Positions 52,133-63,432 of a stretch of DNA of 64,000 nucleotides are shown piece after piece. Location of the stretch: assembly GCA_963204745.1 (NCBI GenBank), contig CAUJHF010000067.1, forward strand, positions 1 through 64,000. The letters are read 5' to 3'. This DNA comes from Pseudomonadota bacterium. Its GTDB lineage: Bacteria > Pseudomonadota > Gammaproteobacteria > Steroidobacterales > GCA-2729495. Position 1 is the stretch's first letter; every line of letters starts with the position of its first letter. The notes beneath the pieces are model-generated. The model ran no database searches. It was not told where the DNA came from and worked only from the letters and a program-made list of their open reading frames with translations. Both the position numbers and the translations under genes were made by a program.

Positions 52133-53497
52133 TCACTTTCCGATACAGAAGCTGGAGAAGATCCTGCCCAGCAGATCGTCGCTGCTGAACTCACCGGTAA
52201 TCTCCGCCAACGCGTTCTGTACCTGGAGTAATTCCTCGGCCAGCAGTTCGCCGGCCTGTCGTTCCTCCAACTCGCAGCAGCCGGCAATGAAGTGCGCTTG
52301 AGCTCTTTGCAGCGTATCGAGATGGCGTTGGCGGGCAATCACGGTGCCCTCGCCCGGATCGCTGAAGCCGGCCAAGGTCTTGATCGCCTGCCGGAGTTCG
52401 TCGAGGCCGGCGCCGGTCAACGCAGAAACGCACATCACCGGATACCCGGCCGCACGCGCCGGCGCAGTACCGGCCGGTTCACCGCTCAGATCGATCTTGT
52501 TGCGCACGACAAGCAGCGGTATGCCGGCCGGGATTTCACCGAGCAGCCCGGCAACATCGGCAGGCTCGCCGGCATCCTGGCTGGCGTCGACAACCAGCAG
52601 GGCCAGGTCCGCGATACCCAGCTGACCGCGGGTACGCGCCACCCCTTCCTGTTCCACCGGATCAGCGGTAGTGCGCAGACCTGCGGTGTCCACCACATGC
52701 AGGGGCAGACCGTCGATGTTGATCTGCTCACGGAGCAGATCGCGTGTCGTGCCTGGCTGGCTGGTGACGATGGCCGCAGCATAGCCGGCGAGCGCATTGA
52801 AGAGACTGGACTTGCCGCTGTTGGGGCGGCCGGCCAGCACCACATGCAGGCCGTCACGCAACAGGCAGCCCTGGCGAGTGGTCGTTGCGAGTCGCGCAAA
52901 GCCAGCTGCGACGACGCCGATGCGCCGCTTGAGTTCGGCGTCGCCCAGCAGCTCGATCTCTTCATCGGGGAAATCGATGGCAGCCTCGATGTACATGCGC
53001 AGGCCTGTCACCTCCTCGTTCAGCGCCAGTACCGCAGCAGAGAAGTCACCCTGCAGGGACCGCTGGGCCGCGCGCGCAGCGGCACGCGACCCGGCATCGA
53101 TCAGGTCGGCGACGGCTTCAGCCTGCAAGAGATCAAGCTTGTCATTGAGGAAGGCCCGTGCGGAAAACTCGCCGGGCCGGGCCATCCGCGCACCGAGTGC
53201 GAGCACACGCTCAAGAAGCAGCTCCGTCACGACGATGCCGCCATGACACTGCAGTTCAAGGACATCCTCACCGGTGTATGAGTCAGGTGCGGGAAAGAAC
53301 AAGGCGATGCCGGCATCGATAGCCTGGCCTTCGGCATCAAGGAAATTACACAGTCCGGCGTGTCGCGGCTGCGGACACTTGCCGAGCACGGCGACGGCGA
53401 TCTCCCGCACCCCGGGACCGGAGACGCGGACCACGGCAATACCGCCCCGCCCTGGCGGTGTGGCCCGGCCGGCTATCGTCAGGCTGGCTTGCGTCAT
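52133..53497 (-). CDS. mnmE: tRNA modification GTPase MnmE
   Basis: At 454 aa it equals E. coli MnmE (TrmE) in length. It has the N-terminal tetrahydrofolate-binding domain ([21 protein letters not shown]), the central G domain with G1 [22 protein letters not shown] and the NKID motif, and the invariant C-terminal CIGK. It works with MnmG on tRNA wobble uridine. It lies 40 bp after yidC. The low-GC pair separates it from mnmG, which it would be closer to in many relatives. Confidence 0.96.
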   Translation of the reverse strand: MTQASLTIAGRATPPGRGGIAVVRVSGPGVREIAVAVLGKCPQPRHAGLCNFLDAEGQAIDAGIALFFPAPDSYTGEDVLELQCHGGIVVTELLLERVLALGARMARPGEFSARAFLNDKLDLLQAEAVADLIDAGSRAAARAAQRSLQGDFSAAVLALNEEVTGLRMYIEAAIDFPDEEIELLGDAELKRRIGVVAAGFARLATTTRQGCLLRDGLHVVLAGRPNSGKSSLFNALAGYAAAIVTSQPGTTRDLLREQINIDGLPLHVVDTAGLRTTADPVEQEGVARTRGQLGIADLALLVVDASQDAGEPADVAGLLGEIPAGIPLLVVRNKIDLSGEPAGTAPARAAGYPVMCVSALTGAGLDELRQAIKTLAGFSDPGEGTVIARQRHLDTLQRAQAHFIAGCCELEERQAGELLAEELLQVQNALAEITGEFSSDDLLGRIFSSFCIGK

Positions 53498-53537
53498 GGC
53501 CCTCTACCCGGCAATACAGGTACCAGGCACCGCCGAC

Positions 53538-55199
53538 TCAGTTGGCGCCGAGTACCTTGTTGATGCGCCACTGCTGGGCGATCGACAGCACCGAATTCGT
53601 CAGCCAGTACACCACCAGCCCGGCAGGGAAAAAGGCGAACATGCCGGTCATGAGTATCGGCATGGCCTGCATCATTTTGGCCTGTATGGGGTCCGGCGGC
53701 GGCGGGTTGAGTTTTTGCTGAAACCACATCGCGGCGCCCATCAGCAGGGGCAGGACAAAGTAGGGATCCCTGGAAGAGAGATCGGTGATCCACAGCATGA
53801 AGGGCGCCTGGCGCATCTCCACACTTTCGAGCAATACCCAGTAGAAGGCCATGAAGAAAGGAATCTGCACGAGCATCGGCAGACAGCCGGCGGCCGGATT
53901 GATCTTTTCCTTCTTGTAGAGATCCATCATGGCAGTGCTCAGCGCCTGCTTGTCCTCCTTGTAGCGCTCCTGCAGCGCCTTCATGCGCGGCTGCATCTGG
54001 CGCATGCGCGCCATGGAACGACCGCTGGTTTCGCTGAGCTTGTAGAAAACGAGCTTGATCAGCAGGGTACAAATGATGATGGCCAGGCCCCAATTGCCGA
54101 CATAGTTGTGGATCACCTGGATGATCCAGAACAGTGGCTGAGCCAGCAGGGCAAAAGCGCCGTAGTCGACGGTCAGATCCAGCCCCGGCGCAATGGCCGC
54201 CAGCTGTTCCTGCATCTTCGGACCTACGAAGAGCTGTGTCTTGAAGCTCGCTGAAGCGCCCGGTGCAACAGTCTGCAGCGGTCCGATCGCGCTGACCAGA
54301 AAACGCTCGTCCGCAAAACGCGCCGCATAGCTCCAGGTTTCTGCGCCTGGTGGTATGGCGGCAGCAAGAAAATGATGCTGGATCGCTGCCATCCAGCCCT
54401 TCGCGACAGACTGCGAAAATGGTGTATCGGCAAGATCGGTAACCTTGAGCTTTTCGTACTTGCTGCCGTTGTAGACCACCGGGCCATAGAAGGAATAGCT
54501 GTCGACATTGAACATCGATCGCTTGGGCGGCGCATAGTGTCGCTGTATCTGCAGGTAGTTGGCGGCACGATAGGCTTCCGTCCCGGCATTATTCACCGTG
54601 TACTCAAGATCGACCTTGAAACTGTCGCGGTAAAAGTGAAAGGTCTTTTCGACACTCAGTCCAGACGATGGGCTCTGCCATTTGAGCGGCACGATCAGCT
54701 CGTCGGCACCCTCGGCCAGCACAAACTCCGTAGCGTCTGCCGTGTATTCAGCAAGGTGGTTAGCCTCAGGCTGCTGGTCCGCTGCACGCAAACCGCTCTG
54801 CAGGGCAAAAAACGCGTCCGGCTGGCTGTCCAGCAGTTGCAGCGGAACGTTGGGCTGGTCCTTGTGTACCGGGTAGGTCGGGAGTTCTACCGAGCCGAGA
54901 TCGCCGCCGTGCAGATCGATTTTGGCTTCAAGCAAGCCGGTCTTGATCGTAACAAGCCTGGCCGGCGCTGCCGCAACAGGTGACACCGCCTGTGTAGCCG
55001 GCGCCGCAACCGAGGGGATAGCACCGGGCAAGGCCGGCAAACCGGTTGAGGCTGCGGGCGCTGCTGAAACAGCATCTGTCGGGGCGCTTTCAGCAGCCGG
55101 AGCCGCCGCTCGCGGCTGGAAAGTCTGTTGCCAGGTCTGGATACACAGCCAGATCAATATCAGCAATCCGGCCCAGAACAAGATACGAAGATTATCCAT
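53538..55199 (-). CDS. yidC: Membrane protein insertase YidC
   Basis: The 553-aa protein (E. coli 548) has the N-terminal anchor MDNLRILFWAGLLILIWLCIQ, a large periplasmic beta-sandwich domain and the five conserved helices from about residue 340 (NWGLAIIICTLLIKLVFYKLSETS, MKALQERYKEDKQ, GCLPMLVQIPFFMAFYWVL). It inserts and folds inner-membrane proteins, including Fo c. ATG 55199 gives the canonical N-terminus. It follows rnpA by 17 bp; no yidD lies between them, unlike E. coli. Confidence 0.96.
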   Translation of the reverse strand: MDNLRILFWAGLLILIWLCIQTWQQTFQPRAAAPAAESAPTDAVSAAPAASTGLPALPGAIPSVAAPATQAVSPVAAAPARLVTIKTGLLEAKIDLHGGDLGSVELPTYPVHKDQPNVPLQLLDSQPDAFFALQSGLRAADQQPEANHLAEYTADATEFVLAEGADELIVPLKWQSPSSGLSVEKTFHFYRDSFKVDLEYTVNNAGTEAYRAANYLQIQRHYAPPKRSMFNVDSYSFYGPVVYNGSKYEKLKVTDLADTPFSQSVAKGWMAAIQHHFLAAAIPPGAETWSYAARFADERFLVSAIGPLQTVAPGASASFKTQLFVGPKMQEQLAAIAPGLDLTVDYGAFALLAQPLFWIIQVIHNYVGNWGLAIIICTLLIKLVFYKLSETSGRSMARMRQMQPRMKALQERYKEDKQALSTAMMDLYKKEKINPAAGCLPMLVQIPFFMAFYWVLLESVEMRQAPFMLWITDLSSRDPYFVLPLLMGAAMWFQQKLNPPPPDPIQAKMMQAMPILMTGMFAFFPAGLVVYWLTNSVLSIAQQWRINKVLGAN

Positions 55200-55216
55200 A
55201 GTCACAAATTCGAGCC

Positions 55217-55654
55217 TCAAGGCTGGGCGCTTTGCCGCGCATTTTGCAGAGTGGACCAGTGCCCTGTGAGGCTGCTGAACAGTTCCGGGTTTGCGCCACT
55301 TTTCGCCGCATCCCTGGCAAGGATAACCAGATCGACAGACGGCAGCTCAGCGCAACGGATCCGGAAGCTTTCGCGCACGATGCGCTTCAGGCGGTTTCTG
55401 TCTGTCGCGTGGCGAACTTTCTTGCGGGATATCGCGAAACCGAGCCGCGGCATGTTCAGGGAATTAGGACGATAAAGTACCGTGAAGAACCGGTCTGATG
55501 AACGCTGGCTCTGACGGAACACCTTGTCGAAGTCCGTGGAACTGAGTAGCCGGTGATTTCTGTCGAAGGTGTGCTGGCGTTTGTCCGGGTGATCAGGATC
55601 GGAGCAAGCGCCACATCCTGGATCAGACGCTAAGACGGGCGCGGCCCTTTGCAC
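55217..55654 (-). CDS. rnpA: Ribonuclease P protein component, start uncertain
   Basis: The domain is clear: [44 protein letters not shown] with the RNR motif, and [20 protein letters not shown]. It binds and supports the catalytic P RNA in tRNA 5' maturation. The oddity is the start. Between the rpmH stop and HTFD this frame has no ATG, GTG or TTG. The nearest is GTG 55654 inside rpmH, giving 145 aa with about 25 extra N-terminal residues; no good ribosome-binding site precedes it. Either rnpA overlaps rpmH, as in Thermus, or the sequence has an error or frameshift here. Confidence 0.85.
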   Translation of the reverse strand: MQRAAPVLASDPGCGACSDPDHPDKRQHTFDRNHRLLSSTDFDKVFRQSQRSSDRFFTVLYRPNSLNMPRLGFAISRKKVRHATDRNRLKRIVRESFRIRCAELPSVDLVILARDAAKSGANPELFSSLTGHWSTLQNARQSAQP

Positions 55655-55757
55655 GGCGACGCTTGATAACCAGCCGACCGCCCCGCGTAGCCATGCGGGC
55701 ACGGAAACCGTGTGTGCGAACGCGCTTTAGCTTGCTGGGCTGATAGGTTCTTTTCAT
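55623..55757 (-). CDS. rpmH: 50S ribosomal protein L34
   Basis: The 44-aa basic protein reads [18 protein letters not shown] then [20 protein letters not shown] and ends ARLSV, the full standard L34. It is a component of the large ribosomal subunit. It lies upstream of rnpA in the conserved order and is divergent from dnaA, with a 172-bp intergenic region that holds a DnaA box. Its 3' end overlaps the only usable rnpA start. Confidence 0.96.
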   Translation of the reverse strand: MKRTYQPSKLKRVRTHGFRARMATRGGRLVIKRRRAKGRARLSV

Positions 55758-55850
55758 GAGAAAAATCCGCTGGAATATCCGAAAGATGGAGCCTTTCGGG
55801 AGGCGAAAGGTTAAGGAGCGACCGCAGCCCTGTCAAGTAGACAAAAGCCC

Positions 55851-55859
55851 TGTGGATAA
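55851..55859 (-). promoter_or_regulatory. Consensus DnaA box
   Basis: TGTGGATAA, the reverse complement of TTATCCACA, a perfect DnaA box, lies 71 bp upstream of dnaA. It may autoregulate dnaA or be part of the origin. Confidence 0.75.
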
Positions 55860-55929
55860 CTCAGCGGCCGCAGTCTAGACTCCCCGACTCAACTTCGTAT
55901 AACCATAAACAGATTCACGGGGTGAATCC

Positions 55930-57243
55930 GTGCAGTCTACTCTCTGGGACCGCTGCGTACAGGAACTGCGGTCCGACCTGTCGGAACAGCAGTTCAATAC
56001 CTGGATCAGGCCACTGCAGGCCATTGAGGACGAGCAGCAAATCCGGCTGCTGGCCCCCAATCGCTTTGTCGTTGACTGGATAAACAGCAATTGCCTGGGC
56101 CGGATTCAGGACAGCCTGCGCGATGCACCGGGTATTTCGGTGCATATCGAGGTTGGCAGTGCGGCAAGTCAGCAGCGGGAGCCCGTCAGCAGCAGCGGAA
56201 AACCACGGCTCGCTGCGGTGATCGGTGGCAGATTGAATGGCGACTACACCTTCGATAACTTCGTCGAGGGCAAGAGCAATCAACTGGCCAAGGCGGCGGC
56301 CATGCAGGTCGGCAGCAATCCCGGCATGGCCTACAACCCGCTGTTCATATACGGCGGGGTTGGCCTGGGCAAGACCCACCTGATGCACGCGATCGGTAAT
56401 CTGGTGATGGCGGGCCGGCCGGATGCACGGGTCGCCTATGTGCATTCCGAGCAATTCGTCGGCGACATGGTGCGGGCTTTGCAGCACAACACCATCAACG
56501 GCTTCAAGGCTGCTTACCGTTCGCTGGATGCGCTGTTGATCGACGACATCCAGTTTTTTGCCAACAAAGAGCGATCACAGGAAGAATTCTTCCATACTTT
56601 CAATGCCTTACTTGAAGGGCAGCGGCAGGTAATCCTTAGCTGCGACCGCTTTCCCAAGGAGGTCAGCGGTCTGGAGGAGCGACTGAAGTCCCGCTTCGGC
56701 TGGGGACTGACCGTGGCCATCGAGCCACCGGAACTTGAAACCAGCGTGGCGATTCTGATGAGCAAGGCGGCAGCGCGGCATTTCGTACTTCCGGAGGAGG
56801 TCGCGTTTTTTATCGCGCAGCGCATTCGTTCGAATGTTCGCGAGCTTGAGGGCGCACTGCACAGGGTGATGGCGAATGCCACATTTACCGGCAGGGCAAT
56901 CACCCTGGATTTTGCCAAGGAAGCATTGCGGGATCTGCTGGCTTTGCAGGAAAAACTCGTGACGATGGAGAACATCCAGAAGATCGTCGCTGAATACTGC
57001 AAGATCCGCGTTGCGGATTTGCTGTCAAAGCGACGTAATCGTTCCGTCGCACGGCCGCGACAGATTGCGATGAGCCTGTCGAAGGAACTCACCAACCACA
57101 GTCTGCCTGAGATCGGTGATCGCTTTGGTGGCCGCGACCATACGACCGTATTGCACGCGTGCCGCCGGATAAAGTTGCTCCGGGAAACTGATGCGCGTGT
57201 CCGCGAGGACTATCAGAATCTGCTCCGGATACTGACCGCCTGA
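55930..57243 (+). CDS. dnaA: Chromosomal replication initiator DnaA
   Basis: The 437-aa protein has domain I ([25 protein letters not shown]), the AAA+ domain with Walker [16 protein letters not shown] and Walker [10 protein letters not shown], and the C-terminal domain IV with the DnaA signature [15 protein letters not shown]. It binds DnaA boxes and opens the origin. The GTG start at 55930 has a GGGGTGA site just upstream. It is followed by the AT-rich region 57244-57492 and dnaN. Confidence 0.97.
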   Translation: MQSTLWDRCVQELRSDLSEQQFNTWIRPLQAIEDEQQIRLLAPNRFVVDWINSNCLGRIQDSLRDAPGISVHIEVGSAASQQREPVSSSGKPRLAAVIGGRLNGDYTFDNFVEGKSNQLAKAAAMQVGSNPGMAYNPLFIYGGVGLGKTHLMHAIGNLVMAGRPDARVAYVHSEQFVGDMVRALQHNTINGFKAAYRSLDALLIDDIQFFANKERSQEEFFHTFNALLEGQRQVILSCDRFPKEVSGLEERLKSRFGWGLTVAIEPPELETSVAILMSKAAARHFVLPEEVAFFIAQRIRSNVRELEGALHRVMANATFTGRAITLDFAKEALRDLLALQEKLVTMENIQKIVAEYCKIRVADLLSKRRNRSVARPRQIAMSLSKELTNHSLPEIGDRFGGRDHTTVLHACRRIKLLRETDARVREDYQNLLRILTA

Positions 57244-57492
57244 GATCATGCATGGACTGTGCACAGCTGGCTTGAACACCGTTAACATGCTGTGGGTAAT
57301 TATTGAGGTCCGCCAGACACACAGTTTACCCACAGGTATTACAGGCGGAGCGGACCGGGATACCCACTGGAGAAACTGACCAAAACAATGGGAAAAAACA
57401 GTACTTGAATGTAGTTGTTCATCGTTCTGGGTAACCCTAATAACTACTACTATCTATAACTCTATTTATTTATTTATAAGCAGGACCTGGGG
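57244..57492. other. Candidate replication origin (dnaA-dnaN intergenic)
   Basis: This 249-bp non-coding stretch has two near-consensus DnaA boxes in opposite orientation: TGTGGGTAA at 57291-57299 and TTACCCACA at 57326-57334, each one base from consensus. An A/T-rich tract (ACTACTACTATC... and TATTTATTTATTTATA, about 57437-57480) could be the unwinding element. It also contains the probable dnaN promoter. Position beside dnaA fits; the 172-bp rpmH-dnaA gap with its perfect box is the competing candidate, and it is where transcription of the flanking genes diverges. Confidence 0.45.
57415..57443 (+). promoter_or_regulatory. Candidate sigma-70 promoter for dnaN
   Basis: TTGTTC (57415-57420) and TAATAA (57438-57443) are separated by 17 bp, and dnaN starts 49 bp further on. 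The surrounding AT-richness makes chance matches possible. Confidence 0.35.
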
Positions 57493-58593
57493 ATGAAGTT
57501 CAGCACTTCGCGTTCAACGTTACTGAAGCCGGTACAGGCCGTGATCGGGGTTGTAGAGCGTCGGCAGACCATGCCGATTCTGGCGAACCTCTTGCTGGTG
57601 GCCAAAGGCAATGAGTTGTCCGTTACGGCAACTGACCTGGAAGTCGAGCTCGTGGCGAAAGTGCAGATCGACAAGATCAATGCAGCCGGTGAGATAACCG
57701 TTCCGGGCCGGAAATTGCTGGATATTTGCCGTTCGCTGCCGGACGACGCGAGCGTGCAGGTAGAGACGGATGGAGAGCGGCTGATTCTGAAGTCGGGTCG
57801 CTCGCGTTTTGTGCTCGGTACCTTGCCGGCGGCGGACTTTCCGGTGGTGGAAGATGTCCAGGCCGTGCACACGCTGGCGTTGTCACAGGGCGAATTGCGC
57901 ATGCTGCTGGAGAAGACCCAGTTCGCGATGGCCCAGCAGGATGTTCGTTATTACCTGAATGGTTTGCTGCTGGAGACAGGCAAGAAGGCTATTCGCGCGG
58001 TAGCTACCGATGGCCACCGGCTGGCTATATGTGAGCTTCCGCTGGCGGATCAGAAGGTGGGTAGCCACCAGGTCATTCTTCCGCGCAAGGGTGTACAGGA
58101 GTTACAGCGCCTGCTGGGCGGAGAAGGTGAGCTGACGCTGACCATCGGATCCAATCACGTTCGCGCCACGATCGACGACATTCGGTTCACTTCGAAGCTA
58201 ATTGACGGCAGATTCCCGGATTATGAGAAAGTGATCCCAAAGCCGCAGGCAAATGTCCTGCGCACCGACAGGAACGTTCTTCGTGGCGCGCTGCAACGTG
58301 CGGCGATTCTGTCGAACGAAAAATATCGGGGCGTGCGTTTGGACCTGGAGACTTCGATGTTGCGAATCCAGGCCAATAATCCGGATCAGGAGGAAGCGCG
58401 GGACGAGATCGAAGTCGAGTATCGGGGTGAGCCGATAGAAATCGGGTTCAACGTCAATTACCTTTTGGACGCACTGGCCGCGGTCGATGGTGAGCAGGTG
58501 CAACTGGGTTTTGTCGATGCTGGCAGTAGTTGTCTGATCAGCGCGCCGGATGGAAAAGGGGCGCGTTACGTCGTGATGCCGATGCGGCTATAG
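57493..58593 (+). CDS. dnaN: DNA polymerase III beta subunit (sliding clamp)
   Basis: The 366-aa protein is exactly E. coli length. It shows the clamp's three repeats, beginning MKFSTSRSTLLKPVQAVIGVVERRQTMPIL, with FPDYEKVIPK in the middle and the C-terminal RYVVMPMRL that forms the peptide-binding pocket. It encircles DNA and tethers the polymerase. ATG 57493 follows a GGACCTGGGG site. recF starts 25 bp after its stop. Confidence 0.97.
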   Translation: MKFSTSRSTLLKPVQAVIGVVERRQTMPILANLLLVAKGNELSVTATDLEVELVAKVQIDKINAAGEITVPGRKLLDICRSLPDDASVQVETDGERLILKSGRSRFVLGTLPAADFPVVEDVQAVHTLALSQGELRMLLEKTQFAMAQQDVRYYLNGLLLETGKKAIRAVATDGHRLAICELPLADQKVGSHQVILPRKGVQELQRLLGGEGELTLTIGSNHVRATIDDIRFTSKLIDGRFPDYEKVIPKPQANVLRTDRNVLRGALQRAAILSNEKYRGVRLDLETSMLRIQANNPDQEEARDEIEVEYRGEPIEIGFNVNYLLDALAAVDGEQVQLGFVDAGSSCLISAPDGKGARYVVMPMRL

Positions 58594-58618
58594 CCCCGGT
58601 GATTTCAGTACCCAGGAT

Positions 58619-59681
58619 GTGAGTAACCCTGTAATTTCGGAAATTCGGCTCGAAACATTCAGATGTTTTGAATCAGCAGTTATTGAGCCGGGACCGGATC
58701 TCAACGTGATTGCCGGATTAAACGCCTCGGGCAAGACCAGCTTGCTCGAGGCGTTGTTCGTTCTGGGCCGCGGAACGTCGTTTCGCAGCTCGAAAGTCGA
58801 TGCAGCCATTCAGTTCGGCGCTGAGCAGTTCACGGTTTTCGGTAATATCGGTCATGGCGAAGTGGCACGAGTTGGTGTTGCCGTTTCGCGCGCAGCGGGC
58901 TTGACCGTCCGTATCGACGGACGTACAGGAACCCGGGCCGAGCTGGTGCGAACGGTGCCCGTTCAGATTCTGGAACCGGCCAGCCACGAACTTATCAATG
59001 GGCCCCCTTCCATCCGGCGGCAATTTCTGGACTGGTCAGTGTTCCACGTGGAACAGCCATTTCTTGAGGCGTGGCAACAGTATCGGCGCGCCCTGCAGCA
59101 GCGAAATGCCGCACTTAAGCAACATTCAAACGAAGCAGCCTGGGCTTGGGACGGCAGCCTTATTTCTGCCGGACTGATCGTCGACCAGTGCCGGCGCCAG
59201 CTGGTCAGCCGAATGCTCGGTCCGGCCCAGCAGCTTGGTCTCGCCCTGCTCGATGCGGAGATCGAGCTCAAATACAGATCAGGCTGGGCTGAGGGCAGCG
59301 ACTTCGGATCCGCATTGATTGCGGCGCGAGATCGAGATCAACAGATGAGTTCTACGACCGTCGGACCGCATCGCGCTGATCTCGTCATCACGGTGCGAGA
59401 ACGTCGCGCCAGGGACACCGTGTCGCGTGGCCAGGAAAAGCTGGTGGTCGCTGCGCTGACCTTGGCGCAGATGGAAGTGGTGTCCGAGGCGCTCGGGCGA
59501 CCGGTAATCCTGCTTGTCGATGAGCCGGGCGCTGATCTGGACAGGAACCACTTAGGCAAGCTTCTCTCGGCAATAGTCGCAGCGCCATTGCAGGCCTTTA
59601 TTACGGCTCTCGAGCCGGATCTATTTGCCATGCCGCCTTCTGTGCGCCTGTTCCACGTGGAACAGGGCTCGGTGCGGCCTT

Positions 59682-59689
<8 letters not shown>
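58619..59689 (+). CDS. recF: DNA replication and repair protein RecF
   Basis: The 356-aa SMC-like ATPase has Walker A GLNASGKTSLLEAL, the region RRQFLDWSVFHVEQPFL, GPHRADLVI, and Walker B ILLVDEPGADLD. It loads RecA at gaps with RecO and RecR. GTG 58619 is the start; a weak AGGA precedes it. Two perfect 16-bp parS palindromes are embedded in the coding sequence at 59040 and 59649, both written in the codons for FHVEQ. The TAA stop overlaps the gyrB promoter's -10 element. Confidence 0.95.
59040..59055. promoter_or_regulatory. parS: parS site 1 (ParB-binding palindrome)
   Basis: TGTTCCACGTGGAACA is a perfect 16-bp palindrome identical to the gammaproteobacterial parS core GTTCCACGTGGAAC. It lies within recF, encoding VFHVEQ. 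Confidence 0.9.
59649..59664. promoter_or_regulatory. parS: parS site 2 (ParB-binding palindrome)
   Basis: The same 16-bp palindrome TGTTCCACGTGGAACA, 609 bp after site 1 and near the end of recF, encoding LFHVEQ. It extends to 18 bp with flanking C and G, and ends 17 bp before the TG of the gyrB extended -10 element. Confidence 0.9.
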
Positions 59690-62128
<2,439 letters not shown>

Positions 62129-62130
62129 GC

Positions 62131-62850
62131 TCAGTGCCGACCGGCTGCGCTGCGTATCGCAGCCACTTCGGTCTCGATCCACTGCTGGATAGCGGCGTTG
62201 ATTTCGCGCGGATCACGACCGGCCGGGTCGACCGGCTTGCCGATACGAAACGTCACTGTGCCTGGTCGCTTCAGCCAGCCGCGCCGCGGCCAGTAGTCGC
62301 CGGCGTTGTGTGCGACGGGTACCAGCAGCCTGCCGGCCTCTAAGGCCAGCAGCGCTCCGCTGACGCCATACTTGCGGGTCTCTCCCGGCGGCATCCTGGT
62401 ACCCTCCGGAAATATCATCACCCAGAGGCCCTCACCCAGGCGCTGCCGTCCCTGGGTGACGACTTGCTCTACGGCACGCCTGCCGGCCTGGCGATTTATT
62501 GCTATGGGGCGAACGCCGGCTACTGCCCATCCCAGGAACGGCGTCCATAGCACTTCGCGTTTAAGTACCCACGTCTGCCGCGGGAACAATACCCATTGCG
62601 CGATCGTTTCGTAGGCTGACGAATGCTTGAGCAGCACCACCGAATTTTCACGGGGCAAATTCTCCATACCCTCAACGACGTAACGCAGACCGACGATTTT
62701 CTCGCACACCGCCAGTATCCAGCGGGCCCAGCTCACGGTCAGGTCGTAAGCCACCGGATAGCCCCATAAACGACCGATGACGACCACGATGCTCCAGACA
62801 GCAACACTCAAAAACAGCACGGCTGTAAACAGCAAAGAGCGAGCCAACAC
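62131..62850 (-). CDS. plsC: 1-acyl-sn-glycerol-3-phosphate acyltransferase
   Basis: The 239-aa protein has one or two N-terminal membrane helices (FTAVLFLSVAVWSIVVVIGRL), the acyltransferase motif I as LKHSSAYET (HX4E instead of HX4D), IFPEGTRMPPGE (motif III) and a VPVAHNAGDYWP segment (motif IV). The KHxSxxET form is, from memory, common among beta- and gammaproteobacterial relatives, so I do not read it as loss of function. It makes phosphatidic acid. GTG 62850 overlaps the gmhB stop by one base, so plsC follows gmhB. It converges on gyrB with only 2 bp between stops. Confidence 0.88.
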   Translation of the reverse strand: MLARSLLFTAVLFLSVAVWSIVVVIGRLWGYPVAYDLTVSWARWILAVCEKIVGLRYVVEGMENLPRENSVVLLKHSSAYETIAQWVLFPRQTWVLKREVLWTPFLGWAVAGVRPIAINRQAGRRAVEQVVTQGRQRLGEGLWVMIFPEGTRMPPGETRKYGVSGALLALEAGRLLVPVAHNAGDYWPRRGWLKRPGTVTFRIGKPVDPAGRDPREINAAIQQWIETEVAAIRSAAGRH

Positions 62851-63428
62851 TATCGGGCGTCTCCGGTATTGATCAGCGAGCGGGCGACAGCAGCCAGGTC
62901 GTCGTACACCTCGACACTGTTGTCGCCGTCAAATCTGTGTTCGGTTTCCGTGCCATTGCCAGTCCGCACCAGAATGGCGCGTGCGCCAACCGCATGTGCC
63001 GCTTCAATATCCCGGGCCGAGTCGCCGACCACAGGCCGGTCCCTGAGGCTGCAACCGAACCGCGCCTCGATCTGGTGGAGCAGGCCTGGCCTGGGTTTGC
63101 GGCAGCTGCAATTTTCCTCGGGCCGGTGCAGGCACATGAAAATTCCCGCCAGCCGTCCGCCAGCCTGCTCAATGTCCCGATTCATTCGGTTGTTGATTTC
63201 CCGCAATGCAGTCCGGGTAATAAAACCTCTGCCCACGCCTGACTGGTTGGTCGCTACGACAACGACAAACCCTGAGCGAGTCAGCGCAGCTATCGCCTCA
63301 AGACTGCCGGGCAAGGGCAGCCACTCATCGGCGGTCTTGATGAACTCGGCAGACTCGCGGTTGATGACCCCGTCGCGGTCCAGAACGACCAGCCCTTGTC
63401 CGGTTTCCGGTCGGCTGCTGCTGCTCAC
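62850..63428 (-). CDS. gmhB: D-glycero-beta-D-manno-heptose 1,7-bisphosphate 7-phosphatase
   Basis: The 192-aa HAD phosphatase has the nucleophile motif VVLDRDGVIN, VVATNQSGVGRGF, the zinc-binding loop CLHRPEENCSCRKPRPGLL and VVGDSARDIEAA, all as in GmhB. It removes the 7-phosphate in ADP-heptose synthesis for the LPS inner core. GTG 63428 starts 4 bp after the glyS stop, so glyS, gmhB and plsC form one transcription unit. Confidence 0.94.
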   Translation of the reverse strand: MSSSSRPETGQGLVVLDRDGVINRESAEFIKTADEWLPLPGSLEAIAALTRSGFVVVVATNQSGVGRGFITRTALREINNRMNRDIEQAGGRLAGIFMCLHRPEENCSCRKPRPGLLHQIEARFGCSLRDRPVVGDSARDIEAAHAVGARAILVRTGNGTETEHRFDGDNSVEVYDDLAAVARSLINTGDAR

Positions 63429-63432
63429 GGCG

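Noticed and set aside
62131-62850. Inactive acyltransferase because HX4D reads HX4E
   Set aside because: The KHxSxxET form is, from memory, regular in proteobacterial PlsC relatives and the other motifs are intact.
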